Shown in pieces: positions 1-9,628 of a stretch of 30,076 nucleotides of DNA (within the stretch, counting starts at the first letter, position 1; each line of letters begins with the position of its first letter). Position numbers and translations under genes: made by a program. Source of the stretch: a virus. The DNA lies in the IMG/VR virus record IMGVR_UViG_3300032462_000047, positions 1-30,076 of that record; one strand, 5' to 3'. The notes under the pieces were generated by a model. The model saw only the letters and a program-made list of their open reading frames with translations. It had not been told where the DNA came from and ran no database searches.

Positions 1-3000
1 TGATGAAATCCATGCTTGTTCTACTGGTGCGCCATCACCATATTCCCAATCTGCATCGTATCCGTCGAACGGTTCGTAAGGATTGCCAGAGTATGCCAAT
101 CCGAACAATGTGATAACTGGAATAATCTCGCCAGATGCATCAACAGGGGTAACTGTTGATAATCCAGACCGAGTCCACATTTCTTGTGGTTGCACAGTAA
201 GGGTAATCGGATCATAGATTGCTGAAGGACCTTGGCGGATAATGCCTGCTTCTAAGTCAGAATACATTACACTGTTACCTGCAGCGGTAGATGTCCATAC
301 ATCCTGGCCTGCCAAGTTTAGAGCCGGTGCGCCATACTCAAACTGCCACCATGAAGGTTGTTCGCTGAATCCTAACATCTCCCACGGGCGAGTATCTGGA
401 TAATATGTGTCGTAATAGAATTGGAAAATCCCCTTCCAATTGCCTGGTAAATCGGTTGGCGCGGACAATATGGTAACTGCCGCTCTGTAATTGTAAAGCT
501 TCCATAAATCTGCAACTGTCGTAGATAAACTTGCAGAATCCCAATCATTTGCTCGGTAATTTGCACGATTCTTAGTAGACCACTTATTTAAGTATGATTG
601 GGTTATGTCTAAATATTCGGCTCTGGTATAACGAGTTTTCCTGTAATACCCCGTCTTTACATCTTCTACTCTTACCGGGGCACTGTATTCATATCTATAT
701 CTAGACTGTAGCGAATTGTAAATTCTTTTTTCTAATTCTAATAATAATATATCTCTGTAGTCACCGTACGCAATTGTCTTAGATCCGTCGTGTCCGATGA
801 TAACATTTGTTGGTGTAACAAAAGTTGTGTCGAGTTCGATCCTCGGAACATATGTTTGGTACGCACCCACTTTAGTCGGTGTAGACGGAATATATGTAGG
901 CAGCGGCTCTTGGTATAATGCAATATACAAATCAACAGGTGCTACACCTAAATTCAACTGAACATCGATCGAAAGATTAGTAGATGTTATTGTGTAATCG
1001 ATGCCGTCCAATAATAACTCTTCCGAATTCGGATTAGTTACATTGTAAATGTACATTACATTCTTAGGATTATCTAGATCCACATAGTTAGTTAAGGTAA
1101 CTAATCCGTTTCCTGGACCCGAATATAGCTCGCTTGCAAACGGTGTACCACTTGCTGCCATATACGAATATGCAAAAGCATTCGAGAATTCCTTAGATAC
1201 ATTAAGAATCTTAAGAATTTCCCCGACCCAATATGATATAATAACACTATTATTAAATACTGCAACGGGCGAAAACTGTTGATTTATTAACTGGAGTGCA
1301 GTTGTCAAATATTTGTTTTTAAACTTAGTATATTCGTCGGAACTGAATCGTACACCTTTGATAAAATCTAAATCATCTTCAGAAGAAACTAGCATTGACT
1401 TCAATGCAGGTGAGACATTCTGTAATATGTATTGGCCCAGTGATCTATTTTTTCTGGAATCTCTGTAATTATTCTTCCCGCCGAATGATGTTCCCTCGAA
1501 TCCAATTTGATTCTGTATGATGGATGAAAACTGTTCCACAAGATTGCTGGCACTGATTTCACCGACCTCTAACTGAGTAGGGTTAGCCTCTAACTGTTGT
1601 GGTATCTCCGAATAACCCGTTGCTGCTGGATCTAATAATCCATGAGTATATGTCTGTATTTCTACGACAGGAGCAACTGCTTGCGGTGTTAATAGCAGGT
1701 TAGTCAAATATGCTGATAAGTTTACATATACATATCCGTTTATAACAGATAATGTGTATCCATTTACTTGATCTACGGAATTCTTTACTTCCGATGCATT
1801 AACCGATACAATAATATCAGGAGCTGTCGGGTAGCCGTACGGCTCAACGCTTACTCTGAATTGATATTCAGTGCCATAACCTACTGTATATTTGTCTATA
1901 ACTCTTTGCTTACTAACATTAACGCAATTGACAGGTGGTGTCGGAATAATGTCGTCACAATCACAAATATCATACATATTCCAGTTGTTATATAAAACAG
2001 GACTCGTAGATGTTTTGTAATAGTAATATCCGTTTATAGGCAATCTCTGTTCGGAATATGTGTAACGATCAACTATTAAATTGTTTTGGAATATAATATC
2101 GGATGCCTGACCAAGTGATGTATAAACAATCGGAAATCCTAATACAGGATCATTGGTTGCGCCCGGTGTAGTATTTTCTTTATACGAAAATATCTTACTC
2201 CCGAAGAATGTGCTATCTGGATATGTCGAACTATCGTCCAACGGAATACCGTTGTGATCATACAACTGGAACAGTGGAGCTTGATTAACTGAAACTTTAT
2301 CATTGAATGCTTGGGACCACATGCCGCCCGAATAATACCATGTAGATCCCCTCTGAGCGCCATCGTATGGAGCATCCTCTGTAGCAAAGACAATATCGCC
2401 CTCTAATACAGGGGTGAGGAAAGATGTATATGGTACTAAATTAATTTCTCCGGTGCCCAAAACCTGCACCTCAAATATAAAGTTGTTAAATGTGCCGATA
2501 CCTGCATCCCATGCATCCATAGGCGAGTCCCATAATGCAGCGTCCCAAAAATCAAATACGCCAGTGTCGTTAAAGAAAACTATAAAGTCACCGGCTGCCA
2601 TTCCGATAGAATATGTTGAGTTTACATCATTAAGTTGTTCACCTTGAATATCTGTAAACTCTATGGGGTTACCGAATTGATTATTATTAAATCCGAATGT
2701 TATTTCGTTTCTAAATTGTGTTCCAGATTTATAAAGATCCAGGTTGGCTACAAATTGTATAATTGAACGCAATGCTCTTGTAGCATTCGGCGGAAATGCT
2801 CCACCGGTTATATTTACTGATTGATTAATAGCATCGATGTGGAACCATTTATTTGTTCTTGACCATGCATTTCTGTCTGCCGCACCGCGCTCAATGGTGA
2901 TATAATCTCCATGGCCGCGTACTGCCTGAATATCCCAGGTCGTACCGTCCCACAGAATATTTTGTATTATTTCTCCAGTGGACAACTCTAGCATGCCATC

Positions 3001-3657
3001 CCATGGTAAAAATTGGAATATTGTGCCAACAGTAAAGCCCGGAAATATAGGCACCAACTGGATGCCATCGCAACCTCCCATATTTTCCACAACCACAGGT
3101 TCTGGATACAGCGGATCATCGAGTAACAAAATTGTCATGCCAGTGCTTAGTGTGAATTCAGATGGATCTGCCAAGCCTGGTGTAGTGTATGATGCTTTGC
3201 CGATTATATCTACACCCATTACTCCAGATATAGAAATTGTAGGTAATCCTTGCTCTACCCAATAGTAGTTTTCGTAATTAGTAAACATATCATAGTCGAT
3301 AGGTGGTCCGAAGCTATAATATTTAGACTCAAACAGGCGGTCCTGGTTTAATGTATTCCCGCCATAATATTCTATACGCTCTAATAAATCGTCGTAGAAG
3401 AATATGTTTGTTTTTGTAGAATCGGCTGTGCGAGCATATGCCGTGGCTTCTAGCTGCCACCATGTTCTGTTCTTTGATGGTTCTGGAAGATAAAAATCGG
3501 TTATTGGATTATAGTCACCGGGATTTCTACGCCCAATGTAACCGGATAACAGGTCGCTATCCTTTTTAGAGAATACCTGATCGAAGGTTGCATCAAAAAA
3601 CTTCTTTTCAGTTACTGTTTGAAATACGGCCGGCAGTCGTTTAATATAAGATGTCAT
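1..3657 (-). CDS. Very long virion structural protein, gp7 position, C-terminus outside window
   Basis: The frame opens with ATG at 3657 (MTSYIKRLPAVFQT...) and stays open for 1219 codons to the window edge, so the end of the gene is missing. I recognise no enzyme motif. The composition (many Tyr, Asn, Asp, Pro, Thr and aromatic-rich short beta-like segments, few Cys) is that of a large phage tail or baseplate protein. It lies directly downstream of gp6 in the same direction, which is where T4 encodes the wedge protein gp7 (about 1030 residues); the gp7 equivalence is inferred from position and size only. A GATAAATA late promoter and a hairpin leader with a seven-codon mini-ORF lie just upstream. 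The start is supported by GGA seven bases before ATG and by an in-frame TAA immediately before it. It could instead be a fibre-attachment or tail-fibre protein. Confidence 0.8.
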   Translation of the reverse strand, partial: MTSYIKRLPAVFQTVTEKKFFDATFDQVFSKKDSDLLSGYIGRRNPGDYNPITDFYLPEPSKNRTWWQLEATAYARTADSTKTNIFFYDDLLERIEYYGGNTLNQDRLFESKYYSFGPPIDYDMFTNYENYYWVEQGLPTISISGVMGVDIIGKASYTTPGLADPSEFTLSTGMTILLLDDPLYPEPVVVENMGGCDGIQLVPIFPGFTVGTIFQFLPWDGMLELSTGEIIQNILWDGTTWDIQAVRGHGDYITIERGAADRNAWSRTNKWFHIDAINQSVNITGGAFPPNATRALRSIIQFVANLDLYKSGTQFRNEITFGFNNNQFGNPIEFTDIQGEQLNDVNSTYSIGMAAGDFIVFFNDTGVFDFWDAALWDSPMDAWDAGIGTFNNFIFEVQVLGTGEINLVPYTSFLTPVLEGDIVFATEDAPYDGAQRGSTWYYSGGMWSQAFNDKVSVNQAPLFQLYDHNGIPLDDSSTYPDSTFFGSKIFSYKENTTPGATNDPVLGFPIVYTSLGQASDIIFQNNLIVDRYTYSEQRLPINGYYYYKTSTSPVLYNNWNMYDICDCDDIIPTPPVNCVNVSKQRVIDKYTVGYGTEYQFRVSVEPYGYPTAPDIIVSVNASEVKNSVDQVNGYTLSVINGYVYVNLSAYLTNLLLTPQAVAPVVEIQTYTHGLLDPAATGYSEIPQQLEANPTQLEVGEISASNLVEQFSSIIQNQIGFEGTSFGGKNNYRDSRKNRSLGQYILQNVSPALKSMLVSSEDDLDFIKGVRFSSDEYTKFKNKYLTTALQLINQQFSPVAVFNNSVIISYWVGEILKILNVSKEFSNAFAYSYMAASGTPFASELYSGPGNGLVTLTNYVDLDNPKNVMYIYNVTNPNSEELLLDGIDYTITSTNLSIDVQLNLGVAPVDLYIALYQEPLPTYIPSTPTKVGAYQTYVPRIELDTTFVTPTNVIIGHDGSKTIAYGDYRDILLLELEKRIYNSLQSRYRYEYSAPVRVEDVKTGYYRKTRYTRAEYLDITQSYLNKWSTKNRANYRANDWDSASLSTTVADLWKLYNYRAAVTILSAPTDLPGNWKGIFQFYYDTYYPDTRPWEMLGFSEQPSWWQFEYGAPALNLAGQDVWTSTAAGNSVMYSDLEAGIIRQGPSAIYDPITLTVQPQEMWTRSGLSTVTPVDASGEIIPVITLFGLAYSGNPYEPFDGYDADWEYGDGAPVEQAWISS

Positions 3658-3681
3658 TTATGTTCCAAAAATAGTAGGCAT
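3658..3681 (-). CDS. Seven-codon leader ORF (MPTIFGT) ahead of the long structural gene
   Basis: On the minus strand AGAGG precedes an ATG at 3681, followed by six sense codons and TAA at 3660-3658. That stop directly abuts the ATG of the long structural gene, in the same frame. It lies inside the hairpin leader transcribed from the late promoter at 3703-3696. It may be a leader peptide that couples translation by termination and reinitiation, or a chance ORF. No homology can be judged at this length. Confidence 0.35.
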   Translation of the reverse strand: MPTIFGT

Positions 3682-3700
3682 TACCTCTAACCTACTATTT
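3669..3700 (-). promoter_or_regulatory. 10-bp hairpin in 5' leader overlapping late promoter
   Basis: AAATAGTAGG (3669-3678) and CCTACTATTT (3691-3700) are perfect inverted arms around a 12-base loop. In the minus-strand RNA the loop holds the AGAGG ribosome-binding site and most of the ATG of the leader ORF. The 3' arm runs into a TTTTT stretch, so an attenuator or terminator-like role is possible. The 5' arm overlaps the end of the GATAAATA promoter element. Confidence 0.5.
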
Positions 3701-3703
3701 ATC
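3696..3703 (-). promoter_or_regulatory. Late promoter (GATAAATA)
   Basis: GATAAATA reads leftward at 3703-3696, about 39 bases before the long structural ORF and in the gap after gp6. The same octamer recurs ahead of most structural and lysis genes here and resembles the T4 late promoter TATAAATA recognised by gp55. Confidence 0.65.
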
Positions 3704-3731
3704 ATGGAAATTAAAAGCTAACTTTATTTAA

Positions 3732-6700
3732 TTAGGCTCGGAGATTTTGCTCAGTAAGATTTGCCACAATTTGAACATTATTAACGGTTGCAGTAGACAA
3801 AAACAGCTCTGTAGGGCTCGAAATAATCTCAAATAGATTTCCAAATTGTGAATTTGCATTTGTCGGCACAATAACAACTGAGCTAATGATTCTAGACATC
3901 TGTTGGTGGATAAATGCTGCTAGTTCTGTATAAAAGAATTTTTCTCCAAAATCCCAATTACGAATATCAAAGTATGTATCAATTGCTTGAATTACTTTGG
4001 TCTTCACTTCATTATCACTAATACTCGAAGATGGTGCTTTTACGACTTTAAATGTTGCCTGCAATTCAGCTTCTGCTTGTGTGCCGAATAATATCTTAAA
4101 TGTACCAGAATTCCATATCATAGAATCACTTACCATCTTATATTGGTTTAAGTCTTGGAATTGTATTCTTAATTCCTCTGTTGTTGGGTATGCAGGTAAT
4201 GTAGTAATACTTCCATTATTGTTTTTCCAAATTGTAACATCTCTGTAATATCCGTCAGTTATAACAATCATATCGATAATATTGGTCGGCGATGGGTCGA
4301 CTCTTTGGTCAATAGGGGAATAATGACTCCATTTAAAATATAAAGGAATTCTCTGCAATTCAGGTACTGTTGTGTTCTGAGTAAATACTTTTCCATTTTT
4401 GTCAAATCTGTATGTATCTATATCAGCTATTGTGATTATTCCAGTCGGGTATGCTGGGTCCGATGATGACTCATTTAATAACGAGTAATATACTCCATAG
4501 CCTGGAGGGCTAATACTGTATATTAAAAATGATTTATTCAAAAAATAATTACTCAATATGTCAGATTTGTCACTAACATTTTGCGTATTCGAAAGCCACG
4601 GGTAGCTTAGCATCTGTGCAGCGGTTGGCCCATTGAAGAACGCAGTAACTTGATTCGATATAGAATTAACATTAGTGACAGTGTTAAATTCTATTTGTGC
4701 AATGTTATTAATGAATATTAAATCCGCTTCACCCATATACACATATTCGAATCCTGGTGTTGCAACCGAGCCCGGATCTAATATTTCACTAGATAGCGAT
4801 AACTGCTGATTGGCTATGTATGGGGAGCCATATAGCTCAGTTGGATCAGTTGGATTAACAGGGAAATAAACATACAAATTAACAGATGCTACGTCCTTTA
4901 GTTCTCTTTTCCAACGTGCAATCCACGGCCTAGAAGTTTGTGAACCATACAACTCTGTGGATTCTAACTCGAAGACAATTCTGTCATCGGCTGTTACAAT
5001 TTGATTGAATCCTGCTGGATTATCCGGAATACCGTCACTGTCGTAGTCGACCAATGATACTTCTACTTTAGAGTTATCTACATAACCGTCATCTTGCACA
5101 AATACACCGGTTATATTAAATCTGACTTGTTCTTTCAGGAACGATGTAGACGGATCAATAATGACTGGTGCATTATTGTTTACCGAACTGTTTGTATTAA
5201 CAAACGGCATAATTTCAATATTGTCCTGCAATGCAAGTCCACTTGCATTATCGACTATAATTGTATTAGGTTCCCAGAAAAATCTTACATCCCTGTATGA
5301 CTCGAAGACATATACGCGGCCGCGAGCTGACAATTCGTACGTTGTGGTTCCAGTTTCGCTGTTACTCGCAATTGCAATATATAACAATCCACCAGGCGGA
5401 TATGGAGGCCAATCCGAATATATCTGAGTGTTAGGCCCCGATACAATAGCAGGTGCATATTCAAATGGCTGATCAATTTGATTTGACAGACCAGGTGATG
5501 CTGTCGTAGATGTGTGCCATTCGTTGACTAATAAGTCGTAATATAACCAGAAAGAAATTCCTGCATCGACAGCAGCAACTATTTCATTTATTTCGGTTGT
5601 AGTTAAATCATTCCTAAATTCCGGATATATCTTCAATGCCTGAAAGGAATTTTGTTCCTCTTTGCCTAATTCGATAGGGCCAATATTAGCAAACGGATTA
5701 AGAGGATTAACAATTGTCGGTATTCCGGATTGGATGACGCTCCGTACAGGAACGGAATTATGAGTAAGGGGATCAGAAAGATTACCTAATACAATGGCGG
5801 ACCCAGATTGGATCATAGCCCAGGGCTCGTATGTTCCACCAATAAAATTATTAGTCGAGAAACTATTTACTAATGCTTCTGCTGCGGCGCCTGGTGTAAT
5901 AGCAAAATAGCCTGTATCGTTTTTAAATTTTACAGGACTTGTTTGCCAAAACAATGCAGGAGATCCGACAGGATCAGATGACGTCGGCACTAAGTCTAAT
6001 ATTGATCGACCGGTCGGCTGTGCTATTGACGGATTTACTCTGATTGTAGATTCAAATTGTGGAAGATACTCGTCGTAGAAGAATGTCGATACCTTAGGAT
6101 CTCTTAGCATTTCCTGTATAGTATTAACTATAATGGATTCGATTGTTCCAGCGTTAGATGAATCTCTTATAACTTCACGCAACACGTTTTGATTATCTCT
6201 AAATAAAGCACCGTCTTGGCCGAAGATAATAAGATCTCTGTGAAATCCGGTTGGATCATTTAAGTCGATGTATCTGCTTTGTCCACTATAAGTTCTATCA
6301 AATGCTTGTATTTTTGTGATTTGATTTCCGTAAATTAACGGTAAAACATTATAGTCGGCACCATTAACCATTCGCGACTGAGTCGAGAATACTTCGGGTG
6401 CTCTTAACTTAATTTGTTCATCTGTCTCCGATGCCGCCGCATTGCCGATAGTTTGTTCTAAATTAAATACTACACGAAGTGTATACTGTTGTAGATCACT
6501 CCCGATATAAGGAATGTTTATTTGCAATCCTTGAGCATTATCTGGTCGAATAACTAAATCTTCATTTGCACTTACGCGAACCCAGAATCTAAATAAACCT
6601 GTCGGCACATTGCCAAAATTGCCATCGGCAAACCTAACATTAACTGTATCGTCGACTGCCGTGATAACATCAAATATGTTTCGTTCGGCAAATTGAATAC

Positions 6701-7661
6701 TGTTGTAAATAATGTTTTCGCCGGCAAGTGCTGGGACCTTTTTCCACGACGATATTACATTACCATCAATATCAGTTTCTTGTACATATACATCGTCCTG
6801 ATTAATATTTTGTATATCAATAGGAAATAGTCTATTAGGTGCCGGAAACTCGAAATTAGTATCTATGTTTAACAAGTTACCCTGTTTAAAATATAAAAAG
6901 AATCCAGTATTATCCGATGATACACCTAAGCTATCATTTCTGTAAACAAAATTGAACGCATTATTTGGATCTGGTTCACGTTCAAATATAGTTTCATTTG
7001 TAATAAGATCTGGATTGCAAACATCAATCGGATATTGTTGACCACTAACTGTTATGGTTGTGGGATATGTTACATTCAATTTCAATATATTATTTAATTG
7101 ATATAAGTCTGTCGGAATGCTGCCAATACTTCCACTCTTCGATGGACGACCAAAGGGATTCAGATTATTAAATGCCGCATTGCAAACTTGGATAAACTGG
7201 TCAAACCAGTCTGGATTATTTGGGTCATTCCAAAAGATTGTTAAGTCATTGATGTCTATACCGTTAGCATCAACTAATGGCTGGTCAGTCTGAACTGCTG
7301 AAATCTTAAATAAGCCGCTTGCAGGTATATTTCTACGTGGGACGTAGTTAACCATTTGTGCAAGACGGATAATACTTTCCCTACGTTCGGCAGTATCGAT
7401 AAAGTTTTCACGACTATTTAAATCTGTTCTAAACGCAAGGCTTGTACCAAAATACGCAAGCAATTCAATAATTGCAATAAATTCCGAACTTTCAATATAG
7501 TCATTGAAATCTTCCGGATAGTATGTCTGGATATAATTAATTAGTGCCTGTTTTAGAGTATCGAAGTCGTAAGCAGTATAATCAATAAAACTAAATGCCT
7601 TATACACCTTCCGATAATCAGATGCCGCAAATAGGTTCGACTGGCGAATTGAAGAACTCAT
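3732..7661 (-). CDS. 6: Baseplate wedge protein gp6, double-length form
   Basis: This is a baseplate wedge subunit of the T4 gp6 family, which joins the six wedges around the hub. The N-terminal region (about residues 15-110: FIDYTAYDFDTLKQALINY, then YPEDFNDYIESSEF, then RTDLNSRENFIDTAERRES) matches the characteristic gp6 opening, and a baseplate-J-like region follows. The start at 7661 (MSSSIRQSNLF) is preferred to an upstream in-frame ATG at 7688, because it overlaps the stop of the preceding homing endonuclease as ATGA and the gp6-like sequence begins right after it. At about 1309 residues it is roughly twice as long as T4 gp6 (about 660); the extra length lies in the central and C-terminal parts and is Asn, Ser, Asp and aromatic rich. 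gp25 lies upstream with the endonuclease gene inserted between them, and a gp7-position protein follows. Confidence 0.88.
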   Translation of the reverse strand: MSSSIRQSNLFAASDYRKVYKAFSFIDYTAYDFDTLKQALINYIQTYYPEDFNDYIESSEFIAIIELLAYFGTSLAFRTDLNSRENFIDTAERRESIIRLAQMVNYVPRRNIPASGLFKISAVQTDQPLVDANGIDINDLTIFWNDPNNPDWFDQFIQVCNAAFNNLNPFGRPSKSGSIGSIPTDLYQLNNILKLNVTYPTTITVSGQQYPIDVCNPDLITNETIFEREPDPNNAFNFVYRNDSLGVSSDNTGFFLYFKQGNLLNIDTNFEFPAPNRLFPIDIQNINQDDVYVQETDIDGNVISSWKKVPALAGENIIYNSIQFAERNIFDVITAVDDTVNVRFADGNFGNVPTGLFRFWVRVSANEDLVIRPDNAQGLQINIPYIGSDLQQYTLRVVFNLEQTIGNAAASETDEQIKLRAPEVFSTQSRMVNGADYNVLPLIYGNQITKIQAFDRTYSGQSRYIDLNDPTGFHRDLIIFGQDGALFRDNQNVLREVIRDSSNAGTIESIIVNTIQEMLRDPKVSTFFYDEYLPQFESTIRVNPSIAQPTGRSILDLVPTSSDPVGSPALFWQTSPVKFKNDTGYFAITPGAAAEALVNSFSTNNFIGGTYEPWAMIQSGSAIVLGNLSDPLTHNSVPVRSVIQSGIPTIVNPLNPFANIGPIELGKEEQNSFQALKIYPEFRNDLTTTEINEIVAAVDAGISFWLYYDLLVNEWHTSTTASPGLSNQIDQPFEYAPAIVSGPNTQIYSDWPPYPPGGLLYIAIASNSETGTTTYELSARGRVYVFESYRDVRFFWEPNTIIVDNASGLALQDNIEIMPFVNTNSSVNNNAPVIIDPSTSFLKEQVRFNITGVFVQDDGYVDNSKVEVSLVDYDSDGIPDNPAGFNQIVTADDRIVFELESTELYGSQTSRPWIARWKRELKDVASVNLYVYFPVNPTDPTELYGSPYIANQQLSLSSEILDPGSVATPGFEYVYMGEADLIFINNIAQIEFNTVTNVNSISNQVTAFFNGPTAAQMLSYPWLSNTQNVSDKSDILSNYFLNKSFLIYSISPPGYGVYYSLLNESSSDPAYPTGIITIADIDTYRFDKNGKVFTQNTTVPELQRIPLYFKWSHYSPIDQRVDPSPTNIIDMIVITDGYYRDVTIWKNNNGSITTLPAYPTTEELRIQFQDLNQYKMVSDSMIWNSGTFKILFGTQAEAELQATFKVVKAPSSSISDNEVKTKVIQAIDTYFDIRNWDFGEKFFYTELAAFIHQQMSRIISSVVIVPTNANSQFGNLFEIISSPTELFLSTATVNNVQIVANLTEQNLRA

Positions 7662-8419
7662 AATGTGTCTGCCTTTACCATAACCCACGAACCGTCGGGG
7701 TTATATTTTCTAGATTTGCCCTTTGTCGATAAGATCATTCTATTATATGCTTCGGGTAACAGAACAGTGTTTTTAACTGATACACTTATCTTAGCTTTTT
7801 GTTCCATCGACATTGGGCCCTTTTTCTTGCCTATCTTTGAATTTGACATCTTTTGTTTTGTTTCAGTAGAATGTGTATGAGCCTTTGATCTCGAAGATGC
7901 GTTGTCCCTTAATATATCGGCCACATCTATACCATAAATCTCATTCCATGTTTTACCTGCTCTCGCATTACTCATATTTTTTCTGCTATCCTCAGTATGT
8001 ATAAATCCGATCAATCCCACAGTCCTCTTTAATGTTTCTTCGGTAGATTCCTTTTTCCCTCGCCTAGAACTGCCCATTTTGTATCTAGTTTCCGCATTCG
8101 GTGATAATGAACCAACACCACCGTTAGTTAAATTAGTAAGAATTCCTGTTCCGAGATCACGCCTGCCGTATTGTAGAATCAATTTGGTTTCCTCAGCATA
8201 TGCTACCAATTCATCATCTGTTCTAAACACATATTTTACACCGGGTTTATTATTTTCGGATAACATTTTTCTAATAACATTCTTTTTAAACATATTACCA
8301 TCATTCTTATCTAATGAAGATTTGGATGTGTGGGCGTATGTCCTTTTGCCAGTGCCTTTACCTACGTAAAATGGCACATTCTTAATCATATCCCGCATTT
8401 CGTATACATAATATTTCAT
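7658..8419 (-). CDS. GIY-YIG homing endonuclease with NUMOD3 repeats
   Basis: This is a free-standing homing endonuclease of the I-TevI/Seg type. Residues 3-30 hold a variant GIY-YIG core (YYVYEMRD, then PFYVGKGTGKR). The C-terminal half carries four NUMOD3-like DNA-binding repeats (for example TRYKMGSSRRGKK, SRKNMSNARAGKTW, TKQKMSNSKIGKKKG). It sits between gp25 and gp6: its ATG follows the gp25 stop after one base, and its TGA overlaps the gp6 ATG as ATGA, so it forms part of a translationally coupled wedge operon. The gp6 ribosome-binding site therefore lies inside its last codons. No separate promoter is visible. The family cleaves an allele lacking the insertion, so the gp25-gp6 junction of related phages is the likely target (inference). 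Confidence 0.85.
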   Translation of the reverse strand: MKYYVYEMRDMIKNVPFYVGKGTGKRTYAHTSKSSLDKNDGNMFKKNVIRKMLSENNKPGVKYVFRTDDELVAYAEETKLILQYGRRDLGTGILTNLTNGGVGSLSPNAETRYKMGSSRRGKKESTEETLKRTVGLIGFIHTEDSRKNMSNARAGKTWNEIYGIDVADILRDNASSRSKAHTHSTETKQKMSNSKIGKKKGPMSMEQKAKISVSVKNTVLLPEAYNRMILSTKGKSRKYNPDGSWVMVKADTL

Positions 8420-8420
8420 T

Positions 8421-8840
8421 CTAAAATTTTTCCTTATCTTTCAAGCTGAACGACACAAATAGATTATCTGTTACAGATTCTGGTTTAAACAGTAAAGTCA
8501 TTACGACATTTAGAGCCTGATCTTCCTGGAATACATCTACGCTTACTAACTGGACACGTGGTTCCGATTGTACTACTCTCACAGCATCATCTGTAATAGC
8601 ATTCTTTGTAAATTCATCAAATGGGTCGAATAATAACTCATATATCCGTGTGCCAAATTCCGGGAGCATTAATCTCGATCCTATCGGGGTTGCGAAGTGA
8701 TTATTTAGGTCTCGTTTTACTATATCAATATTAGTAAGTGAGTAGGGCGGCGAAGATTGATTCACCGTGTTAAAACCCACAAAATAAGGCTTTCTTGTTA
8801 TGCGACGTTGTTGTACTAAACCTGTTTGATTTGATGCCAT
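8421..8840 (-). CDS. 25: Baseplate wedge protein gp25
   Basis: This 139-residue protein of the gp25/GPW family is the wedge component that helps nucleate sheath polymerisation on the baseplate. The family core is visible at about residues 40-110: LNNHFATPIGSRLMLPEFG, then TRIYELLFDPFDEFT, then a VVQSEPRV segment. Length matches the family (about 130). It is the first gene after a GATAAATA late promoter at 8867-8860, with an AAGAG-type ribosome-binding site before the ATG. It follows the M15 peptidase and is followed after one base by the GIY-YIG endonuclease; in T4 relatives gp25 and gp6 are usually adjacent, which supports the insertion reading. Confidence 0.9.
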   Translation of the reverse strand: MASNQTGLVQQRRITRKPYFVGFNTVNQSSPPYSLTNIDIVKRDLNNHFATPIGSRLMLPEFGTRIYELLFDPFDEFTKNAITDDAVRVVQSEPRVQLVSVDVFQEDQALNVVMTLLFKPESVTDNLFVSFSLKDKEKF

Positions 8841-8859
8841 GGTATAATTCTCTTTTTGT

Positions 8860-8867
8860 TATTTATC
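8860..8867 (-). promoter_or_regulatory. Late promoter upstream of gp25
   Basis: GATAAATA reads leftward in the 46-base gap between the M15 peptidase stop and the gp25 start. Transcription from it would give a leader of about 12 bases that retains the gp25 ribosome-binding site. Confidence 0.65.
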
Positions 8868-8886
8868 AAAAGAATTATATGTGTAC

Positions 8887-9624
8887 TTATGCAAATCGGA
8901 GTAATCCCGGGCTAAACTTATTTCTGTACATAGTCATAACTTTTGTAGAAATAGTTGCAGGTCTATTGCCTGATTTATTATAACTCAAATGAAACCAAGC
9001 TAACCCTGTCTTATCACTGTGTTCAAATATAAATTGATCGTAGGGTATATTATCTTTTATCCATTGTGCATTATCCCAATATCGTGCATATGACCAACCA
9101 GCAAACTGTATATCCATTGCTTGACCTGTAATATGTTGACTTATGTTTGATCCGGATGATCTGTTTCGAAGTCCCGAAGTTATAGTAAGAGTTCCAAATT
9201 TTGATCGCATGGGTTCGGCAATGTTGGTTGCTAAATTCTGCAAATTACAGAATCTGTCATTTGCACTATACGGTGGATAGGCATTCAGCGGATACGGATA
9301 AAGTATATTAGTTGTGAACTGGCTCAAAACATAATTCGGACTTAATTGTGCAGTGTATAAGCCATTCCAAGCCACGCAAGGCACAGGTGTGCCATTGCCT
9401 GCTTTAGATGGAGTATTGTTTGATTGATTCGGCGGCAATGTTATTGCGCCGGGCAGGCTAGTTTGTGCTGGCGGCGGAAATTGCACGCCGTTCGTACCGC
9501 CAGCATTATTCCCGCCAGCTATACTTTCTTCATACTCGTCTAACGTAGGATCTCCTTGATCACCACTGATAGTATTTAATATAATTTGTGCATTTGCATA
9601 TGCTGCAGGTAGTGGGCATGCCAT
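8887..9624 (-). CDS. Peptidase M15-type virion-associated murein peptidase
   Basis: This is a probable zinc D,D/L,D-peptidase of the M15 family. The zinc-site signature SQHITGQAMDI places ligands at H164 and D171, and FHLSY gives the third at H212; the FIFEH segment supplies a candidate catalytic Glu at E201. The N-terminal 85 residues are Pro, Asn and Gly rich and low complexity, like a structural linker. It starts 4 bases after the gp5 stop, and its AGGA ribosome-binding site lies across that stop. The location next to the gp5 spike-lysozyme suggests a second cell-wall-cutting activity carried on the baseplate rather than a soluble lysin. There is no signal peptide or membrane segment. The virion location is inferred. 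Confidence 0.8.
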   Translation of the reverse strand: MACPLPAAYANAQIILNTISGDQGDPTLDEYEESIAGGNNAGGTNGVQFPPPAQTSLPGAITLPPNQSNNTPSKAGNGTPVPCVAWNGLYTAQLSPNYVLSQFTTNILYPYPLNAYPPYSANDRFCNLQNLATNIAEPMRSKFGTLTITSGLRNRSSGSNISQHITGQAMDIQFAGWSYARYWDNAQWIKDNIPYDQFIFEHSDKTGLAWFHLSYNKSGNRPATISTKVMTMYRNKFSPGLLRFA

Positions 9625-9628
9625 ATTA

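Noticed and set aside
7662-7688. Upstream ATG at 7688 as start of gp6
   Set aside because: It lies deeper inside the endonuclease gene; the ATG at 7661 forms the usual ATGA coupling and begins right where gp6-like sequence starts.
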